Shown piece by piece: positions 37,012 through 46,659 of a stretch of 64,000 bases of DNA. A program made the translations under genes and the position numbers. Source of the DNA: Enterococcus gilvus ATCC BAA-350 (GTDB lineage: Bacteria > Bacillota > Bacilli > Lactobacillales > Enterococcaceae); the NCBI RefSeq assembly GCF_000407545.1, contig NZ_ASWH01000001.1, positions 729,501 through 793,500 of the forward strand, read 5' to 3'. The notes under the pieces are model-generated. The model did not search any database and was not told the origin of the DNA. It saw only the letters and a program-made list of their open reading frames with translations. Position 1 is the stretch's first letter; every line of letters starts with the position of its first letter.

Positions 37012-37028
37012 TGGGTCTTTAGTCCTAT
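37012..37028 (+). promoter_or_regulatory. LiaR/VraR-type binding site upstream of liaX
   Basis: TGGGTCTTTAGTCCTAT fits the published LiaR/CesR/VraR consensus TNNGKCTWWAGWCC at every defined base. A promoter-like TGACAA (37028-37033) and TAATAT (37052-37057) follow directly. Confidence 0.7.
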
Positions 37029-37104
37029 GACAAATGATTCAAAACCATGCATAATATGAATGTAAACAAAAGTATGTATTTGCTTTTTGAAGGAGGCAAT
37101 TTCT

Positions 37105-38655
37105 ATGAATGAAAGACAACGAATTTTAGAATTAGTCAAAAAAGGTATTTTATCGACTCAAGAAGGTTTAGATTTATTAGAAAGTATGGCCAAGGCAAAG
37201 GATGAAGCGCAAATCAAGCAAGCTGCTGATAAAGTGGATTCTTATCACCGTGACCAAGCAACCAATTTAGTTGATGAATGGGAAAACAAAAAAAATGCAG
37301 AAGAAGCGGATGGGTCTGAAGAACAGGACTTGGAAGATCTTGAAGCTTACTTCGATGATTTAGCGACAGAAGCCAATCAAATTTCTGCTCATATTGATGA
37401 AATCAACCGGAAGAAGAACGAATTAAAAGCGGCTCTTCATGAAAAAGAAGAAGTGTTGATGGAATTAGATACGAAGGAAGAATTGGATACATTATCAGAA
37501 GAAGATGATAAAATCCGTGAAACCGTCCAAGAAGAAATTGATGAGCTGAAGGAACAAATCGCCGCGTTGCAGGAACAAGTCGATGCACAAGAAGAAAAGT
37601 TGAAAAATGTACAAGACGATCAAAATGAAACACGCAAAGAACGTACACGTGCACGGTTTGATATTCCAGATGATTTGAAAGATCAAGCAACTGAGACATT
37701 CTCACAAGTTGGTGAAAAGCTTGGAGAAGCAGGGATTCAATTAAGTCGTTTGATGAAGAAAACGTGGAAGACGGTTTCTGATACTGTAGAAGAAAACGTG
37801 GATTGGAAAGACTTCAACGTGAAAGTTCCTGGTTTAGTAACGTCTAAGTTTGAACACCAATTCTTATATACAGATGTGGAACCTACTTTGCTGGACATTA
37901 AATTAGCGAATGGGAAAGTTACCTTAAAATCATGGGATGACGCAGCTATCAAAGTAGATGCGAAAATCAAACTTTATGGTAAAATGAATGAAGCAACGCC
38001 GCTTCAATCGCTATTAGAACGTAGCCAAATTGAAGTAAACGATGAGCACATCTCATTCCAGATCCCAAATAAGCGTGTCCAAGCAGAGTTAGTTTTCTAC
38101 TTGCCAAAACGGACGTATGACCACGTAGCAGTTAAATTATTGAATGGTGATTTGACTGTTGAAGAGATGGATGCTAAAGATGTCTATGCGAAATCAACGA
38201 ATGGCAATATTATGTTCAAGCATATCGATGCGACGATGCTTGAAATCCAAGGTGTTAATGGGAATATCGAGATCCGCGAAGGTGCGATCTTAGATTCGAT
38301 CATTGAAACTGTTAATGGGAATATTACGACTCAAGCAGCGATTCAAAACTACGGCATTTCATTGGTAAATGGAGATGTCAAATTGACCGCTGGACATGAT
38401 AGCCTACAAAAAATCAAAGCAAGCTCAGTGAACGGAAACGTCAAAGTTTCTTTAGGAAAAACAGTTGGACTAGAAGGATTAGCCAAAACAAGCTTAGGCA
38501 GTATCAATGATCGCTTATCAAACTATGAAGTAATCAGAGAGAAAAAAGAGAAAACAAACCGCTTATTGCAATTTCGTCGGGTTGCCGATGAAATGGTGAA
38601 AATCGATGTATCAACAACGACTGGTAGTATTTTCTTGAAAGATTTTGACAATTAA
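37105..38655 (+). CDS. liaX: Envelope-stress surface protein LiaX (DUF4097 family)
   Basis: A 516-residue protein. An N-terminal SHOCT-like helix pair (NERQRILELVKKGILSTQEGLDLL) leads into a highly charged coiled coil (about 60-190) and then a C-terminal beta-repeat DUF4097 domain (about 245-515) with repeated NGN turns (VNGNIEI, VNGNITT). This architecture and the liaY-liaZ neighbours match enterococcal LiaX, reported to sense antimicrobial peptides and daptomycin and to control membrane remodelling. The ATG at 37105 follows GAAGGAGG. A LiaR box lies 77 bp upstream. Confidence 0.87.
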   Translation: MNERQRILELVKKGILSTQEGLDLLESMAKAKDEAQIKQAADKVDSYHRDQATNLVDEWENKKNAEEADGSEEQDLEDLEAYFDDLATEANQISAHIDEINRKKNELKAALHEKEEVLMELDTKEELDTLSEEDDKIRETVQEEIDELKEQIAALQEQVDAQEEKLKNVQDDQNETRKERTRARFDIPDDLKDQATETFSQVGEKLGEAGIQLSRLMKKTWKTVSDTVEENVDWKDFNVKVPGLVTSKFEHQFLYTDVEPTLLDIKLANGKVTLKSWDDAAIKVDAKIKLYGKMNEATPLQSLLERSQIEVNDEHISFQIPNKRVQAELVFYLPKRTYDHVAVKLLNGDLTVEEMDAKDVYAKSTNGNIMFKHIDATMLEIQGVNGNIEIREGAILDSIIETVNGNITTQAAIQNYGISLVNGDVKLTAGHDSLQKIKASSVNGNVKVSLGKTVGLEGLAKTSLGSINDRLSNYEVIREKKEKTNRLLQFRRVADEMVKIDVSTTTGSIFLKDFDN

Positions 38656-38680
38656 GAAATAATAAGGAAGGAAGATTCAT

Positions 38681-38998
38681 ATGCAAAAGAAATTACAAAA
38701 GTCACGAACAAATGTGGTACTGACAGGTACCTTAGCAGGGATCGCCGAATACTTCGGGATTGATCCAACAATTGTGCGTGTCATTTATGTTTTCTTGAGT
38801 CTCGTCTTGATTGGCTCACCAGTCATCCTCTACATTTTATTGGCGTTAGTGATCCCATCAGCACCAAGAGGCAGAGATTCTTATGGACATAACAATCCCT
38901 ATTATGGGAACAATGACTACAATGATTATGAAAAAAAATCGTCCCGCCAACGAAAGAAAGCGGACAAAATCGATGAAGATGACTGGAGCGACTTTTAA
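38681..38998 (+). CDS. liaY: PspC domain membrane protein LiaY
   Basis: A 105-residue protein with an N-terminal PspC domain (KSRTNVVLTGTLAGIAEYFG, then DPTIVRVIYVFLSL) carrying one or two transmembrane helices (about 35-65), and a charged Tyr/Asn- and Lys-rich cytoplasmic tail. It is the middle gene of the liaXYZ operon. It shares one base with liaZ (TAATG). Confidence 0.87.
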   Translation: MQKKLQKSRTNVVLTGTLAGIAEYFGIDPTIVRVIYVFLSLVLIGSPVILYILLALVIPSAPRGRDSYGHNNPYYGNNDYNDYEKKSSRQRKKADKIDEDDWSDF

Positions 38999-39360
38999 TG
39001 ACTTACCTACAGCGCTTAATAGCTAATGCACTGATTTTCATTTCACTATCGGTGCTCTTTCCTAATCAGGTATATGTGGAAAGTTTAATGATGGCTGTTG
39101 CTGCAAGCTTTGTCCTATCAATATTGAATACGCTAGTGAAACCAATCTTGATTTTTCTTTCACTGCCATTAAATATTTTGACCTTGGGACTGTTCAGCTT
39201 TGTGATTAGCGCTGGTATGTTGCAAATGACTTCCAACCTATTAGGAAATTATCGCTTTGGCTTTTCTAGTTTCGCGGTCTCCATATTGGTGGCGATCGTC
39301 ATGGCTATTGTCAATGCGATCGTTTCGGATCATAATATCGATAAATACGCGGACAGATAA
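38998..39360 (+). CDS. liaZ: Phage holin-like membrane protein LiaZ (YvlD type)
   Basis: A 120-residue protein with four hydrophobic helices (about 7-22, 30-48, 50-75 and 88-108) and the family segment SILNTLVKPILIFLSLPLNILTLG. It belongs to the phage holin family 4/YvlD group, whose chromosomal members act in envelope stress rather than lysis. It is the last gene of liaXYZ. Confidence 0.85.
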   Translation: MTYLQRLIANALIFISLSVLFPNQVYVESLMMAVAASFVLSILNTLVKPILIFLSLPLNILTLGLFSFVISAGMLQMTSNLLGNYRFGFSSFAVSILVAIVMAIVNAIVSDHNIDKYADR

Positions 39361-39375
39361 ATTTAGTTACCCTTT

Positions 39376-39422
39376 AAGCTGTAGATAGACTCCCTCGTGT
39401 GGAGAATGTCTACAGCTTTTTA
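39376..39422 (+). terminator. liaXYZ terminator
   Basis: AAGCTGTAGA pairs with TCTACAGCTT at the base of a long imperfect hairpin, followed by a short T-run. Confidence 0.7.
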
Positions 39423-39427
39423 CATGG

Positions 39428-39509
39428 AAAAAATGAAAGACAGATGTTCGAGGATGCTTGCTCTCACTGTCTCTCACGCAGCAGCGTTGTCTGGCTTTCG
39501 TCATTTTTT
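39428..39509 (+). other. Inverted repeat with terminal T-run in the liaZ-hprK gap
   Basis: AAAAAATGAAAGACAG (39428-39443) can pair imperfectly with CTGGCTTTCGTCATTTTTT (39491-39509) around about 47 nt. It could be a second terminator or a small structured RNA. A 61-codon frame over it has no ribosome site and is not credible. The rest of the roughly 300-bp gap holds only the hprK promoter region. Confidence 0.3.
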
Positions 39510-39666
39510 GAATAACAAAACGTTAGCCAAATTACTACTGCCGTATCTTGATTCATTAATGTTTAGTAAAGCCTTTTCCTAAGATTGGCGGAGAAGCTTG
39601 TCTGAACCTAGTCACCCTATGGATAAAATGATAAAATAGAGCGGAAGTGTAGAAAAGAGGGATTAT

Positions 39667-40602
39667 ATGGCTGAAACAGTAAAAGTAAAAGAACTAGTTG
39701 ATAACCTTTCATTGGAAGTGGTCACGGGTGATGAAGAAAGTCTTGAGCGGGTCATCACCACCGGCGATATTTCTCGTCCCGGATTAGAGTTGACGGGCTA
39801 TTTTAATTATTACTCCCATGACCGGTTACAACTTTTTGGAAATAAAGAAATTACATTCGCGGAACGAATGATGCCGGAAGAACGTTTGATGGTTTTGCGG
39901 CGTATGTGCAGCGACGATACGCCTGCTTTTATTGTTTCTCGCGGCTTGACACCGCCAAAGGAAATGATCGAAGCGGCGAGTGAACGGAACATTCCGGTGT
40001 TGAGTTCACCTATCTCGACCTCTCGGTTACTAGGTGAGATTTCTAGTTACTTGAATGGCGGCTTAGCACCGCGGACGAGTGTTCACGGTGTATTAGTGGA
40101 TGTTTATGGATTAGGTGTGCTGATTCAAGGGGACAGTGGGATTGGTAAAAGCGAGACTGCGTTGGAGTTGGTAAAACGAGGCCATCGATTGATTGCGGAT
40201 GATCGAGTAGATGTTTATCAACAAGACGAATTGACACTGATTGGTGAACCGCCAAGAATTTTGCAGCATTTGATCGAAATTCGCGGGATTGGAATTATCG
40301 ATGTCATGAATTTATTCGGTGCCAGTGCAGTTCGCGGATCGATGCCAGTGCAGTTAGTGGTTTATTTAGAAAGCTGGTCTAAGGATAAAAAATATGATCG
40401 TTTAGGCAGCGGCAATACTGAAGTGGAAATTGCGGAAGTGAAAATTCCTCAAGTGAAGATTCCAGTGAAGACCGGACGCAATGTTGCGATCATTATTGAA
40501 GTAGCAGCAATGAATTTCCGGGCACGTACAATGGGCTATGATGCGACGAAGACCTTTGAAGATCGTCTAACCCAACTAATCGAAGAAAATTCGGGGCAAT
40601 AA
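39667..40602 (+). CDS. hprK: HPr kinase/phosphorylase
   Basis: A 311-residue bifunctional enzyme that phosphorylates and dephosphorylates Ser46 of HPr; HPr-Ser-P is the corepressor of CcpA. Walker A GDSGIGKS is at residues 155-162 after the [10 protein letters not shown] strand with the catalytic His, and the HPrK/P signature [20 protein letters not shown] is intact. The ATG follows AAGAGGGAT. It overlaps no gene, but lgt begins one base after its stop. Confidence 0.96.
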   Translation: MAETVKVKELVDNLSLEVVTGDEESLERVITTGDISRPGLELTGYFNYYSHDRLQLFGNKEITFAERMMPEERLMVLRRMCSDDTPAFIVSRGLTPPKEMIEAASERNIPVLSSPISTSRLLGEISSYLNGGLAPRTSVHGVLVDVYGLGVLIQGDSGIGKSETALELVKRGHRLIADDRVDVYQQDELTLIGEPPRILQHLIEIRGIGIIDVMNLFGASAVRGSMPVQLVVYLESWSKDKKYDRLGSGNTEVEIAEVKIPQVKIPVKTGRNVAIIIEVAAMNFRARTMGYDATKTFEDRLTQLIEENSGQ

Positions 40603-40603
40603 A

Positions 40604-41434
40604 ATGCTTGCTCAAGTAAATCGTGTTGCCTTTGATTTGTTTGGTCTTCAAATTTATTGGTATGCGATTATCATTGTTTCAGGAATCGCGATTGCTTTGT
40701 GGTTGTCTACTCGTGAGGCGCTGAGAGTGGGCTTAAAAGAAGATGATATGTCAAACTTCCTTCTTTTGGCACTGCCGATTGCGATCATTGGTGCACGGTT
40801 GTATTATGTGTTGTTTGATCTGCCGATGTATCTTGCGGACCCGATCCAAATTTTTAATACACGCAGTGGCGGACTTGCCATCTATGGCGGCTTGATTGCG
40901 GCTGTGATTGTATTGATTGTGTATACCCGGCATCATTTCATTGATCCATGGCTGTTTTTGGATGTTGTGGCTCCGAGTGTCATGCTGGCACAGGCGATGG
41001 GCCGTTGGGGGAATTTTACAAATCATGAAGCCTATGGCGGTGAAACGACGCGTCAATTTTTAGAGAGTCTGCATTTGCCACAATTTATTATAAATAATAT
41101 GTATATCGACGGGGCTTTTCGCCAACCAACCTTTTTCTACGAATCGATGTGGAGTCTGTTAGGCTTCCTCATCCTTTTGTTTATTCGAAAAAATGTGCGC
41201 ATCAAACGTGGCGAGATCTTTTTGGGCTATGTCACGTGGTACAGTTTTGGACGCTTTTTCATCGAAGGGATGCGAACAGATAGCTTGTACTTGTTCGGCG
41301 GGATTCGGGTATCTCAACTATTATCCTTGATCCTTTTTGTCGGAGGCCTAGCATTGTTCTATTACCGCCGCAAAATACGCAAAGATGTGAAGCTATATGC
41401 GCGTGATCAAGGAACTAATCAAGCTTTAATATAA
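40604..41434 (+). CDS. lgt: Prolipoprotein diacylglyceryl transferase
   Basis: A 276-residue membrane enzyme with about seven helices that attaches diacylglycerol to lipobox cysteines, including those of LivJ and PstS here. The signature GRWGNFTNHEAYGGET is complete. Start ATG is directly after the hprK stop with GGGGCAA upstream; hprK-lgt pairing is conserved in Firmicutes. Confidence 0.96.
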   Translation: MLAQVNRVAFDLFGLQIYWYAIIIVSGIAIALWLSTREALRVGLKEDDMSNFLLLALPIAIIGARLYYVLFDLPMYLADPIQIFNTRSGGLAIYGGLIAAVIVLIVYTRHHFIDPWLFLDVVAPSVMLAQAMGRWGNFTNHEAYGGETTRQFLESLHLPQFIINNMYIDGAFRQPTFFYESMWSLLGFLILLFIRKNVRIKRGEIFLGYVTWYSFGRFFIEGMRTDSLYLFGGIRVSQLLSLILFVGGLALFYYRRKIRKDVKLYARDQGTNQALI

Positions 41435-41619
41435 GAGAGCTCCTTTTACTGACTGTGCTATGATTATGTCAGAGGATCGACACCAATTATGGGATCTTAG
41501 GAAAACGCACCAAGCCTATTGTTTGTTTCAATGAGCATAAAGATAGAGTGTAGAGAATAAAAATCAACTATAGTATCTATGGAAACAAGGATGTTATTAC
41601 GAACTAGGAGGAAATCTCT

Positions 41620-42636
41620 GTGAAGCAAAAAGTTGCAGTTTTAGGACCGGGCTCTTGGGGAACCGCGCTAGCACAAGTGTTAGCTGAAAATGGCCACGAG
41701 GTAAAAATCTGGGGGAACCACGAAGCTCAAATTGACGAAATCAATACGTACCATACCAACCGTCATTATTTGCCGGATCTAAAAATTCCAGAAAGTATCA
41801 AAGGTGAAAAAAGTCTGAAGGAAGCCGTGAAGGATGCGGACGCGGTATTATTCGTGGTCCCTACAAAAGCGATTCGTTCGGTTGCACAGGAATTTGCTAA
41901 AGTATCTGAAAATAAACCAGTGATCGTCCATGCAAGTAAAGGATTGGAACAAGATACTCACAAGCGGATCTCAGAAGTGTTGACAGAAGAGATTCCAGAA
42001 GCGCATCATCAAGGTGTCGTTGTTTTATCTGGGCCAAGCCATGCGGAGGAAGTCGCAGTTCATGATATTACGACGATTACTGCGGCAAGCGAAGAGGAAC
42101 AGCTTGCTTCTTATGTACAAAAACTGTTTATGAACGACTATTTAAGGATTTATACAAATCCAGATGTGATCGGTGTAGAAACAGGAGCAGCATTAAAAAA
42201 TATCATCGCCTTAGGTGCAGGGGCTTTAGCGGGTCTTTCTTATGGGGACGACGCAAAAGCAGCAATCATGACCCGCGGATTAGCAGAAATCAGTCGTTTG
42301 GGTGTGGCGATGGGCGCGAACCCGCTAACATTCATTGGTCTGAGTGGTGTAGGGGACTTGATCGTAACCTGTACATCTGTGCATTCACGTAATTGGCGTG
42401 CCGGAAACCTCTTGGGCAAAGGGAAAAAATTAGATGAAGTATTAGACAACATGGGCATGATCGTCGAAGGCGTATCTACAACAAAAGCGGCGAAAGAATT
42501 GGCTGACAGCATGAACGTCAGCATGCCGATCACTGAAATGATCTATGATGTTTTATACAATGATAAAGACGTCCGTCAAGCTTGTCGTGATCTGATGACG
42601 AGAGAGGGCACGTTTGAAAATGAATTTACTTTATAA
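41620..42636 (+). CDS. gpsA: NAD(P)-dependent glycerol-3-phosphate dehydrogenase
   Basis: A 338-residue enzyme making sn-glycerol-3-phosphate from dihydroxyacetone phosphate for phospholipids. The Rossmann loop is [18 protein letters not shown], the catalytic Lys segment [16 protein letters not shown], and [14 protein letters not shown] follows. The GTG start has AGGAGGAAAT upstream. The 185-bp gap before it has no other gene. Confidence 0.95.
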   Translation: MKQKVAVLGPGSWGTALAQVLAENGHEVKIWGNHEAQIDEINTYHTNRHYLPDLKIPESIKGEKSLKEAVKDADAVLFVVPTKAIRSVAQEFAKVSENKPVIVHASKGLEQDTHKRISEVLTEEIPEAHHQGVVVLSGPSHAEEVAVHDITTITAASEEEQLASYVQKLFMNDYLRIYTNPDVIGVETGAALKNIIALGAGALAGLSYGDDAKAAIMTRGLAEISRLGVAMGANPLTFIGLSGVGDLIVTCTSVHSRNWRAGNLLGKGKKLDEVLDNMGMIVEGVSTTKAAKELADSMNVSMPITEMIYDVLYNDKDVRQACRDLMTREGTFENEFTL

Positions 42637-42658
42637 GAGAAAGAGTGGGAAAAAATAT

Positions 42659-43552
42659 ATGCGTGTAAAAAAAGCAGTCATTCCAGCAGCAGGTTTAGGA
42701 ACAAGATTTTTACCAGCTACAAAAGCGATGGCAAAAGAAATGTTGCCTATCGTCGACAAGCCAACGATTCAATTTATCGTTGAGGAAGCATTGAAATCAG
42801 GTATCGAAGACATCTTGATCGTTACCGGAAAAGCCAAGCGGCCAATCGAAGATCATTTTGATTCAAATATTGAATTAGAAATGAATCTGCAAGAAAAAGG
42901 AAAAACGGATCTGTTGAAATTAGTGGAAGAAACAACAGATGTGAATCTGCACTTTATTCGCCAATCCCATCCTAAAGGATTAGGTCATGCAGTGTTACAA
43001 GCGCGTGCATTCGTTGGCAACGAACCGTTTGTAGTGATGCTAGGCGATGACTTGATGGAAGACACCGTCCCTTTGACAAAACAATTGATGAACGATTATG
43101 AACAAACACACGCGTCTACGATCGCTGTTATGCGCGTTCCTAAAAATGAAACGTCTAAATATGGGATCATTAACCCAGGGGAGGAAGTTTCTAAAGGCTT
43201 GTTCAATGTGAAAAATTTTGTTGAGAAGCCTAAACCAGAAGAAGCACCAAGTAACCTGGCGATCATTGGTCGTTACTTATTGACTCCAGAAATTTTCGAT
43301 GTATTGGCTACACAAAAACCAGGTGCAGGCAATGAGATCCAATTGACGGACGCGATCGATACATTAAATAAAACGCAAAGAGTGTTTGCACATGAATTCA
43401 ACGGCAAACGTTTCGATGTTGGAGATAAATTTGGTTTCATGACAACGAGCATCGAATATGGCTTGAAGCATCCAGAAATCAAAGATAAATTGCACGATTA
43501 CATCATTTCATTAGGAAAAGAATTAAGCGGACAAACAAAAACTAAAAAATAA
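42659..43552 (+). CDS. galU: UTP-glucose-1-phosphate uridylyltransferase
   Basis: A 297-residue enzyme forming UDP-glucose for glycolipids, teichoic acids and capsule. The nucleotide-binding motif [18 protein letters not shown] and [13 protein letters not shown] are typical, as is [10 protein letters not shown] for metal binding. I use the ATG at 42659; an in-frame ATG at 42614 lies inside gpsA and adds an unconserved leader. A terminator follows. Confidence 0.95.
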   Translation: MRVKKAVIPAAGLGTRFLPATKAMAKEMLPIVDKPTIQFIVEEALKSGIEDILIVTGKAKRPIEDHFDSNIELEMNLQEKGKTDLLKLVEETTDVNLHFIRQSHPKGLGHAVLQARAFVGNEPFVVMLGDDLMEDTVPLTKQLMNDYEQTHASTIAVMRVPKNETSKYGIINPGEEVSKGLFNVKNFVEKPKPEEAPSNLAIIGRYLLTPEIFDVLATQKPGAGNEIQLTDAIDTLNKTQRVFAHEFNGKRFDVGDKFGFMTTSIEYGLKHPEIKDKLHDYIISLGKELSGQTKTKK

Positions 43553-43557
43553 TCAAT

Positions 43558-43585
43558 AAAGCGCAGAGTTAGCTCTGCGCTTTTA
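43558..43585 (+). terminator. galU terminator
   Basis: AAAGCGCAGAG pairs with CTCTGCGC(TTT) across a TTAG loop and continues into a T-run. Confidence 0.88.
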
Positions 43586-43643
43586 ATATTGTTAGTTATT
43601 TTAAAATATCAAATCATTGGATTTTAGAATGTAAATTATCACT

Positions 43644-43702
43644 ATAACGAATAGAAATTATTTGTTATTTTGTTATATAATATCTTTTGAAAATAACGAA
43701 TA
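43644..43702 (+). promoter_or_regulatory. Operator region of the downstream TetR gene
   Basis: The inverted repeat ATAACGAATA (43644-43653)/TATTTGTTAT (43659-43668) lies just upstream of the -10 TATAAT (43676-43681). A third copy of the half-site, ATAACGAATA, is at 43693-43702, immediately before the ribosome site. Autorepression is inferred. Confidence 0.55.
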
Positions 43703-43718
43703 CGAAAAGGAGAATGAA

Positions 43719-44279
43719 TTGAAAACTTCCCGGTTAAATAGAGAAATCGTCATTGATTGTGCGATGGGCCTGGTCTGTGAATCTGGCATTGATGGATTGA
43801 GGTTGAATAAGATTGCGGATCGCTTGGAGGTTAAATCCCCCTCTTTGTACACCCATACAGGGAGCGTTACAGAATTACGTCAAGCAGTGGTCGAACGAGC
43901 GATGGAGGATTTCCGTGAGCTCTTAGTAGATTCACTGATGGGCAGATCGAATCTATGTGCCTTCGTCGAGCTTGGAAAAACTTGGGCTTGCTATGCGAAG
44001 GATCAAAATGCCTTTTATACTGTATTTTACGAAAAAGGATACATAGACTCTTACAAGAAAAGCATTTCTGCTTTTTTAAGAGCCGCATTTAATCGAATCT
44101 TTTTTGAATGTGAACTTTCCGATCAGGAGGTCATCCAAGTTGAGCGTGTAATGACTAATTATTTTAGAGGACATGCTGAGGGCTTCGCCGACAACAGTAT
44201 CAGTGAGAAAGACCTAGTTAGTGATCTAGAGATCATATACAACGGTGTTCTTAAAAACTTTATGAAGGTATCTCAATAG
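43719..44279 (+). CDS. TetR family transcriptional regulator
   Basis: A 186-residue regulator with an N-terminal helix-turn-helix at about 5-50 (LRLNKIADRLEVKSPSLYTHTGSVTELR). The LYTH variant of the usual LYxHF and the C-terminal part recall the WHG-domain branch, but this is uncertain. The TTG start at 43719 has AAAGGAG at good spacing; the longer frame from 43662 overlaps the promoter. No obvious target gene is adjacent, since the following DUF948 gene has a terminator in between. Confidence 0.8.
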   Translation: MKTSRLNREIVIDCAMGLVCESGIDGLRLNKIADRLEVKSPSLYTHTGSVTELRQAVVERAMEDFRELLVDSLMGRSNLCAFVELGKTWACYAKDQNAFYTVFYEKGYIDSYKKSISAFLRAAFNRIFFECELSDQEVIQVERVMTNYFRGHAEGFADNSISEKDLVSDLEIIYNGVLKNFMKVSQ

Positions 44280-44300
44280 TTTTATTGAGGTGCTTTTTTT
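44272..44300 (+). terminator. Terminator overlapping the TetR stop codon
   Basis: CTCAATA pairs with TATTGAG, followed by GTGCTTTTTT. The stem starts within the last codons of the gene. Confidence 0.75.
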
Positions 44301-44398
44301 ATTCCTTTGTGAATAAAGCTCTTTCTCTTTCATTAATTTCTCTGAGAATGGTATAATTTAAGTTATCATAATGAGTGAAAAATGAGAGGGGCGATTAA

Positions 44399-44836
44399 AT
44401 GAGTTTAGGTGGCATTGCCGCAATTATTGCCGCATTGGCATTTGTTGTGTTGGTGATATTTTTAGTGCGTGTCTTAAGTCAGGTGTCAAAAACAGTAGAA
44501 AAAGTGGAGACGACTGTGACAGAGGCCAATACAACGATTGATGTTCTTACCAAAGATGTAGATGTACTCATGCAGCAAGTGGAAGGCTTATTAGTGAAAG
44601 GCAATCATTTGCTGAATGATATTAATGGAAAAGTAGAAACGATCGATCCATTGTTTACAGCGGTGGCAGATTTAAGTCAGAGTGTTTCAGATTTAAATAC
44701 GAGCAGCCGCAATTTGGCAGGGAAAGTCAGCGGCGTTGGAAAAAACGCAGCGAAAGTCAGTGTTGCAGGAAAAGTGGGCACATCAACAATGAAATTCTTT
44801 AGAAATCGCAAAACGACAACGAAAGCGGAGGGATAA
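44399..44836 (+). CDS. DUF948 domain membrane protein
   Basis: A 145-residue protein with a single N-terminal transmembrane helix (residues 5-26, GIAAIIAALAFVVLVIFLV is split as the core) followed by long helices of heptad type (about 30-110). This is typical of DUF948 (YtxG-like) proteins, whose function is unknown. The next gene, of the YtxH family, starts 2 bp later, a conserved Firmicute pair linked to general stress in Bacillus. Confidence 0.85.
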   Translation: MSLGGIAAIIAALAFVVLVIFLVRVLSQVSKTVEKVETTVTEANTTIDVLTKDVDVLMQQVEGLLVKGNHLLNDINGKVETIDPLFTAVADLSQSVSDLNTSSRNLAGKVSGVGKNAAKVSVAGKVGTSTMKFFRNRKTTTKAEG

Positions 44837-44838
44837 GA

Positions 44839-45405
44839 ATGGCAAAAAACGGAAAATTTTTAACAGGTGCATTAATCGGAGGAACAGCTGCTGCAGTGGT
44901 GGCGTTACTATTGGCTCCAAAATCTGGAAAAGAACTACGTGATGACTTGACGAAAAAGACAGACGAGTGGTTGGACTTAGCATCTGATTACACCGACGAA
45001 TTTGTTGCTAAAACCAATGAAATGGGTTCGATCGTAAAAGATCGTGCTTCTGATTTAAGTGATCAAGCAAGCGATCTTGCGTCAAATGTCAAAGGTAAAG
45101 TGAGTGAGTCTAAAGAAGACATGGACGACATCACCTCTGACACACTCGAGGATCTGAAACGTCAAAGCACAGACTTATCTGATCGTTTCCGCAAGGCTGC
45201 CAGTGAGGCAAAAGATGTTGCTGAGGATGCTTCAGAGGATATTGTCATTACTGTGAAAGAAACGGAAGCAGAGGCAAAGGATACAGTATCTGAAGGCGCC
45301 GCAGCTTTGGCTGAAAAGAGCAAAGAGCTGAATGAAGAAACACCTGATTTTTCTGAAGTAAAAGAAGAATTAAAAGAAGAAGTCGAAAAAAACAATCCTG
45401 AATAA
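44839..45405 (+). CDS. YtxH domain-containing protein
   Basis: A 188-residue protein. An N-terminal glycine-rich membrane helix (FLTGALIGGTAAAVVALLLAP) runs directly into the YtxH signature PKSGKELRDDL. The rest is an acidic, repetitive amphipathic helix with many SD and AS repeats (DLSDQASDLASNVKGKV), resembling LEA/apolipoprotein-like stress proteins. It is co-transcribed with DUF948. Confidence 0.87.
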   Translation: MAKNGKFLTGALIGGTAAAVVALLLAPKSGKELRDDLTKKTDEWLDLASDYTDEFVAKTNEMGSIVKDRASDLSDQASDLASNVKGKVSESKEDMDDITSDTLEDLKRQSTDLSDRFRKAASEAKDVAEDASEDIVITVKETEAEAKDTVSEGAAALAEKSKELNEETPDFSEVKEELKEEVEKNNPE

Positions 45406-45439
45406 CAAAAACAGGTCATAGAAGTACCTATAAAAAAAT

Positions 45440-45488
45440 GGACCCCAAAAGAAAGAGTAGCCTCTAACTTTTGGGGTCCGTTTTGTTT
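45440..45488. terminator. Bidirectional terminator between YtxH gene and pepQ
   Basis: A 12-bp stem GGACCCCAAAAG/CTTTTGGGGTCC with TTTTG on the plus side and an A-run on the other serves both convergent genes. Confidence 0.88.
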
Positions 45489-46589
45489 TTATAAAACGAT
45501 TAATTCTTTTGATGTTTTAGTGAATGGAACACAGCCATCTTTTGTCACGTAGACACAATCTTCGATACGGACACCTACATCATTTGGCAGGTAAATACCT
45601 GGTTCAATGGAGAAGCACATGCCTTCTTTAACAACTAAATCATTTCCACCAACGATCTGTGGGAACTCATGAATCGTTGTACCGATTCCGTGTCCTAAGC
45701 GATGATTGAAATAATCACCATAGCCGTGCGCTTCGATCACGTCACGAGCAATTTTGTCTAGATCGCCGCAAGTAATACCAGGTTTTACAGCTTCCTGCGC
45801 TTTTAATTGCGCTTCTAGCACGATATCATAAATATCTTTTTGGTGATCGGTCGGTTTCCCGCAGGCTACGGTTCGTGTAGCATCGCTGCAATAGCCGTTG
45901 ACGATCGTACCTAGATCGAATAAGACCAATTCATTTTCCTTGCAGGTGTTTTTTCCTGGAGTTCCGTGGGGACTCGCTGCATTTGGCCCTGCCAGTACTT
46001 CCGTCGGGAAGGACATTTCTTTAATGCCTTTTTTCTTCAGCTCGTACTCGATCTCAGCCACGATCTCTTCTTCTGTGATACCAGGCCGCACGTGTCTAAA
46101 GCCAATTTCAAATGCTAGATCAGCCGTTGATCCTGCTTCAATCAAGCGTTGGCATTCTTCTTCGGTTTTATATAATTGCAATTCTTGGACTAACGGAGTC
46201 ATATCCGCTGAAAAATCAGCAGCAGGAAAGGCATCGCTTAATCGTTGGTAGCGATCTAAAACCAATTGATTTTTTTCTAAAGCTATTTTCTTAGGAGATC
46301 CGTAACGTTTTTTGATTTCTTCAACAATCAAAGAAAAAGGATCTTGGCTATCCAAATAACCGACAACGTCATACTCAAAACTACTTGCTTTGGCATCTTC
46401 GACTTCTAAGCCGGGAGCAAAAAGAAAAGGGTCCTTTTCGATTGGGATGAACAACGCCAGCACACGTTCCATTGGGTTGCTTTCAAAGCCAGAGAAGTAT
46501 CCGATATGGCTTGCATCAGAAACATAGGCTAAATCCACACCATTTTTTTCCATCCATTTTCGCAGTTCTAAAACTTTTTCTTGGTTCAT
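45489..46589 (-). CDS. pepQ: Xaa-Pro dipeptidase (M24 family)
   Basis: A 366-residue cytosolic metallopeptidase cleaving X-Pro dipeptides. The metal ligands are visible in LFDLGTIVNGYCSDATRT (two Asp), HRLGHGIGTTIHE (His), SIEPGIY (Glu) and RIEDCVYV (Glu). The divergent arrangement with ccpA across 195 bp is a conserved feature of lactic acid bacteria, and both promoters share the cre-containing region. The ATG follows GAAAGAAGGATG. Confidence 0.93.
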   Translation of the reverse strand: MNQEKVLELRKWMEKNGVDLAYVSDASHIGYFSGFESNPMERVLALFIPIEKDPFLFAPGLEVEDAKASSFEYDVVGYLDSQDPFSLIVEEIKKRYGSPKKIALEKNQLVLDRYQRLSDAFPAADFSADMTPLVQELQLYKTEEECQRLIEAGSTADLAFEIGFRHVRPGITEEEIVAEIEYELKKKGIKEMSFPTEVLAGPNAASPHGTPGKNTCKENELVLFDLGTIVNGYCSDATRTVACGKPTDHQKDIYDIVLEAQLKAQEAVKPGITCGDLDKIARDVIEAHGYGDYFNHRLGHGIGTTIHEFPQIVGGNDLVVKEGMCFSIEPGIYLPNDVGVRIEDCVYVTKDGCVPFTKTSKELIVL

Positions 46590-46659
46590 TCATACATCCT
46601 TCTTTCCTTTAACGTTATATTGATTGTAACACTAATAAAATTTATTGAAAAATGATTCT

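Noticed and set aside
39397..39582. 61-codon open frame between liaZ and hprK
   Set aside because: The start lies inside the terminator hairpin, no ribosome site precedes it, and the composition is not protein-like.
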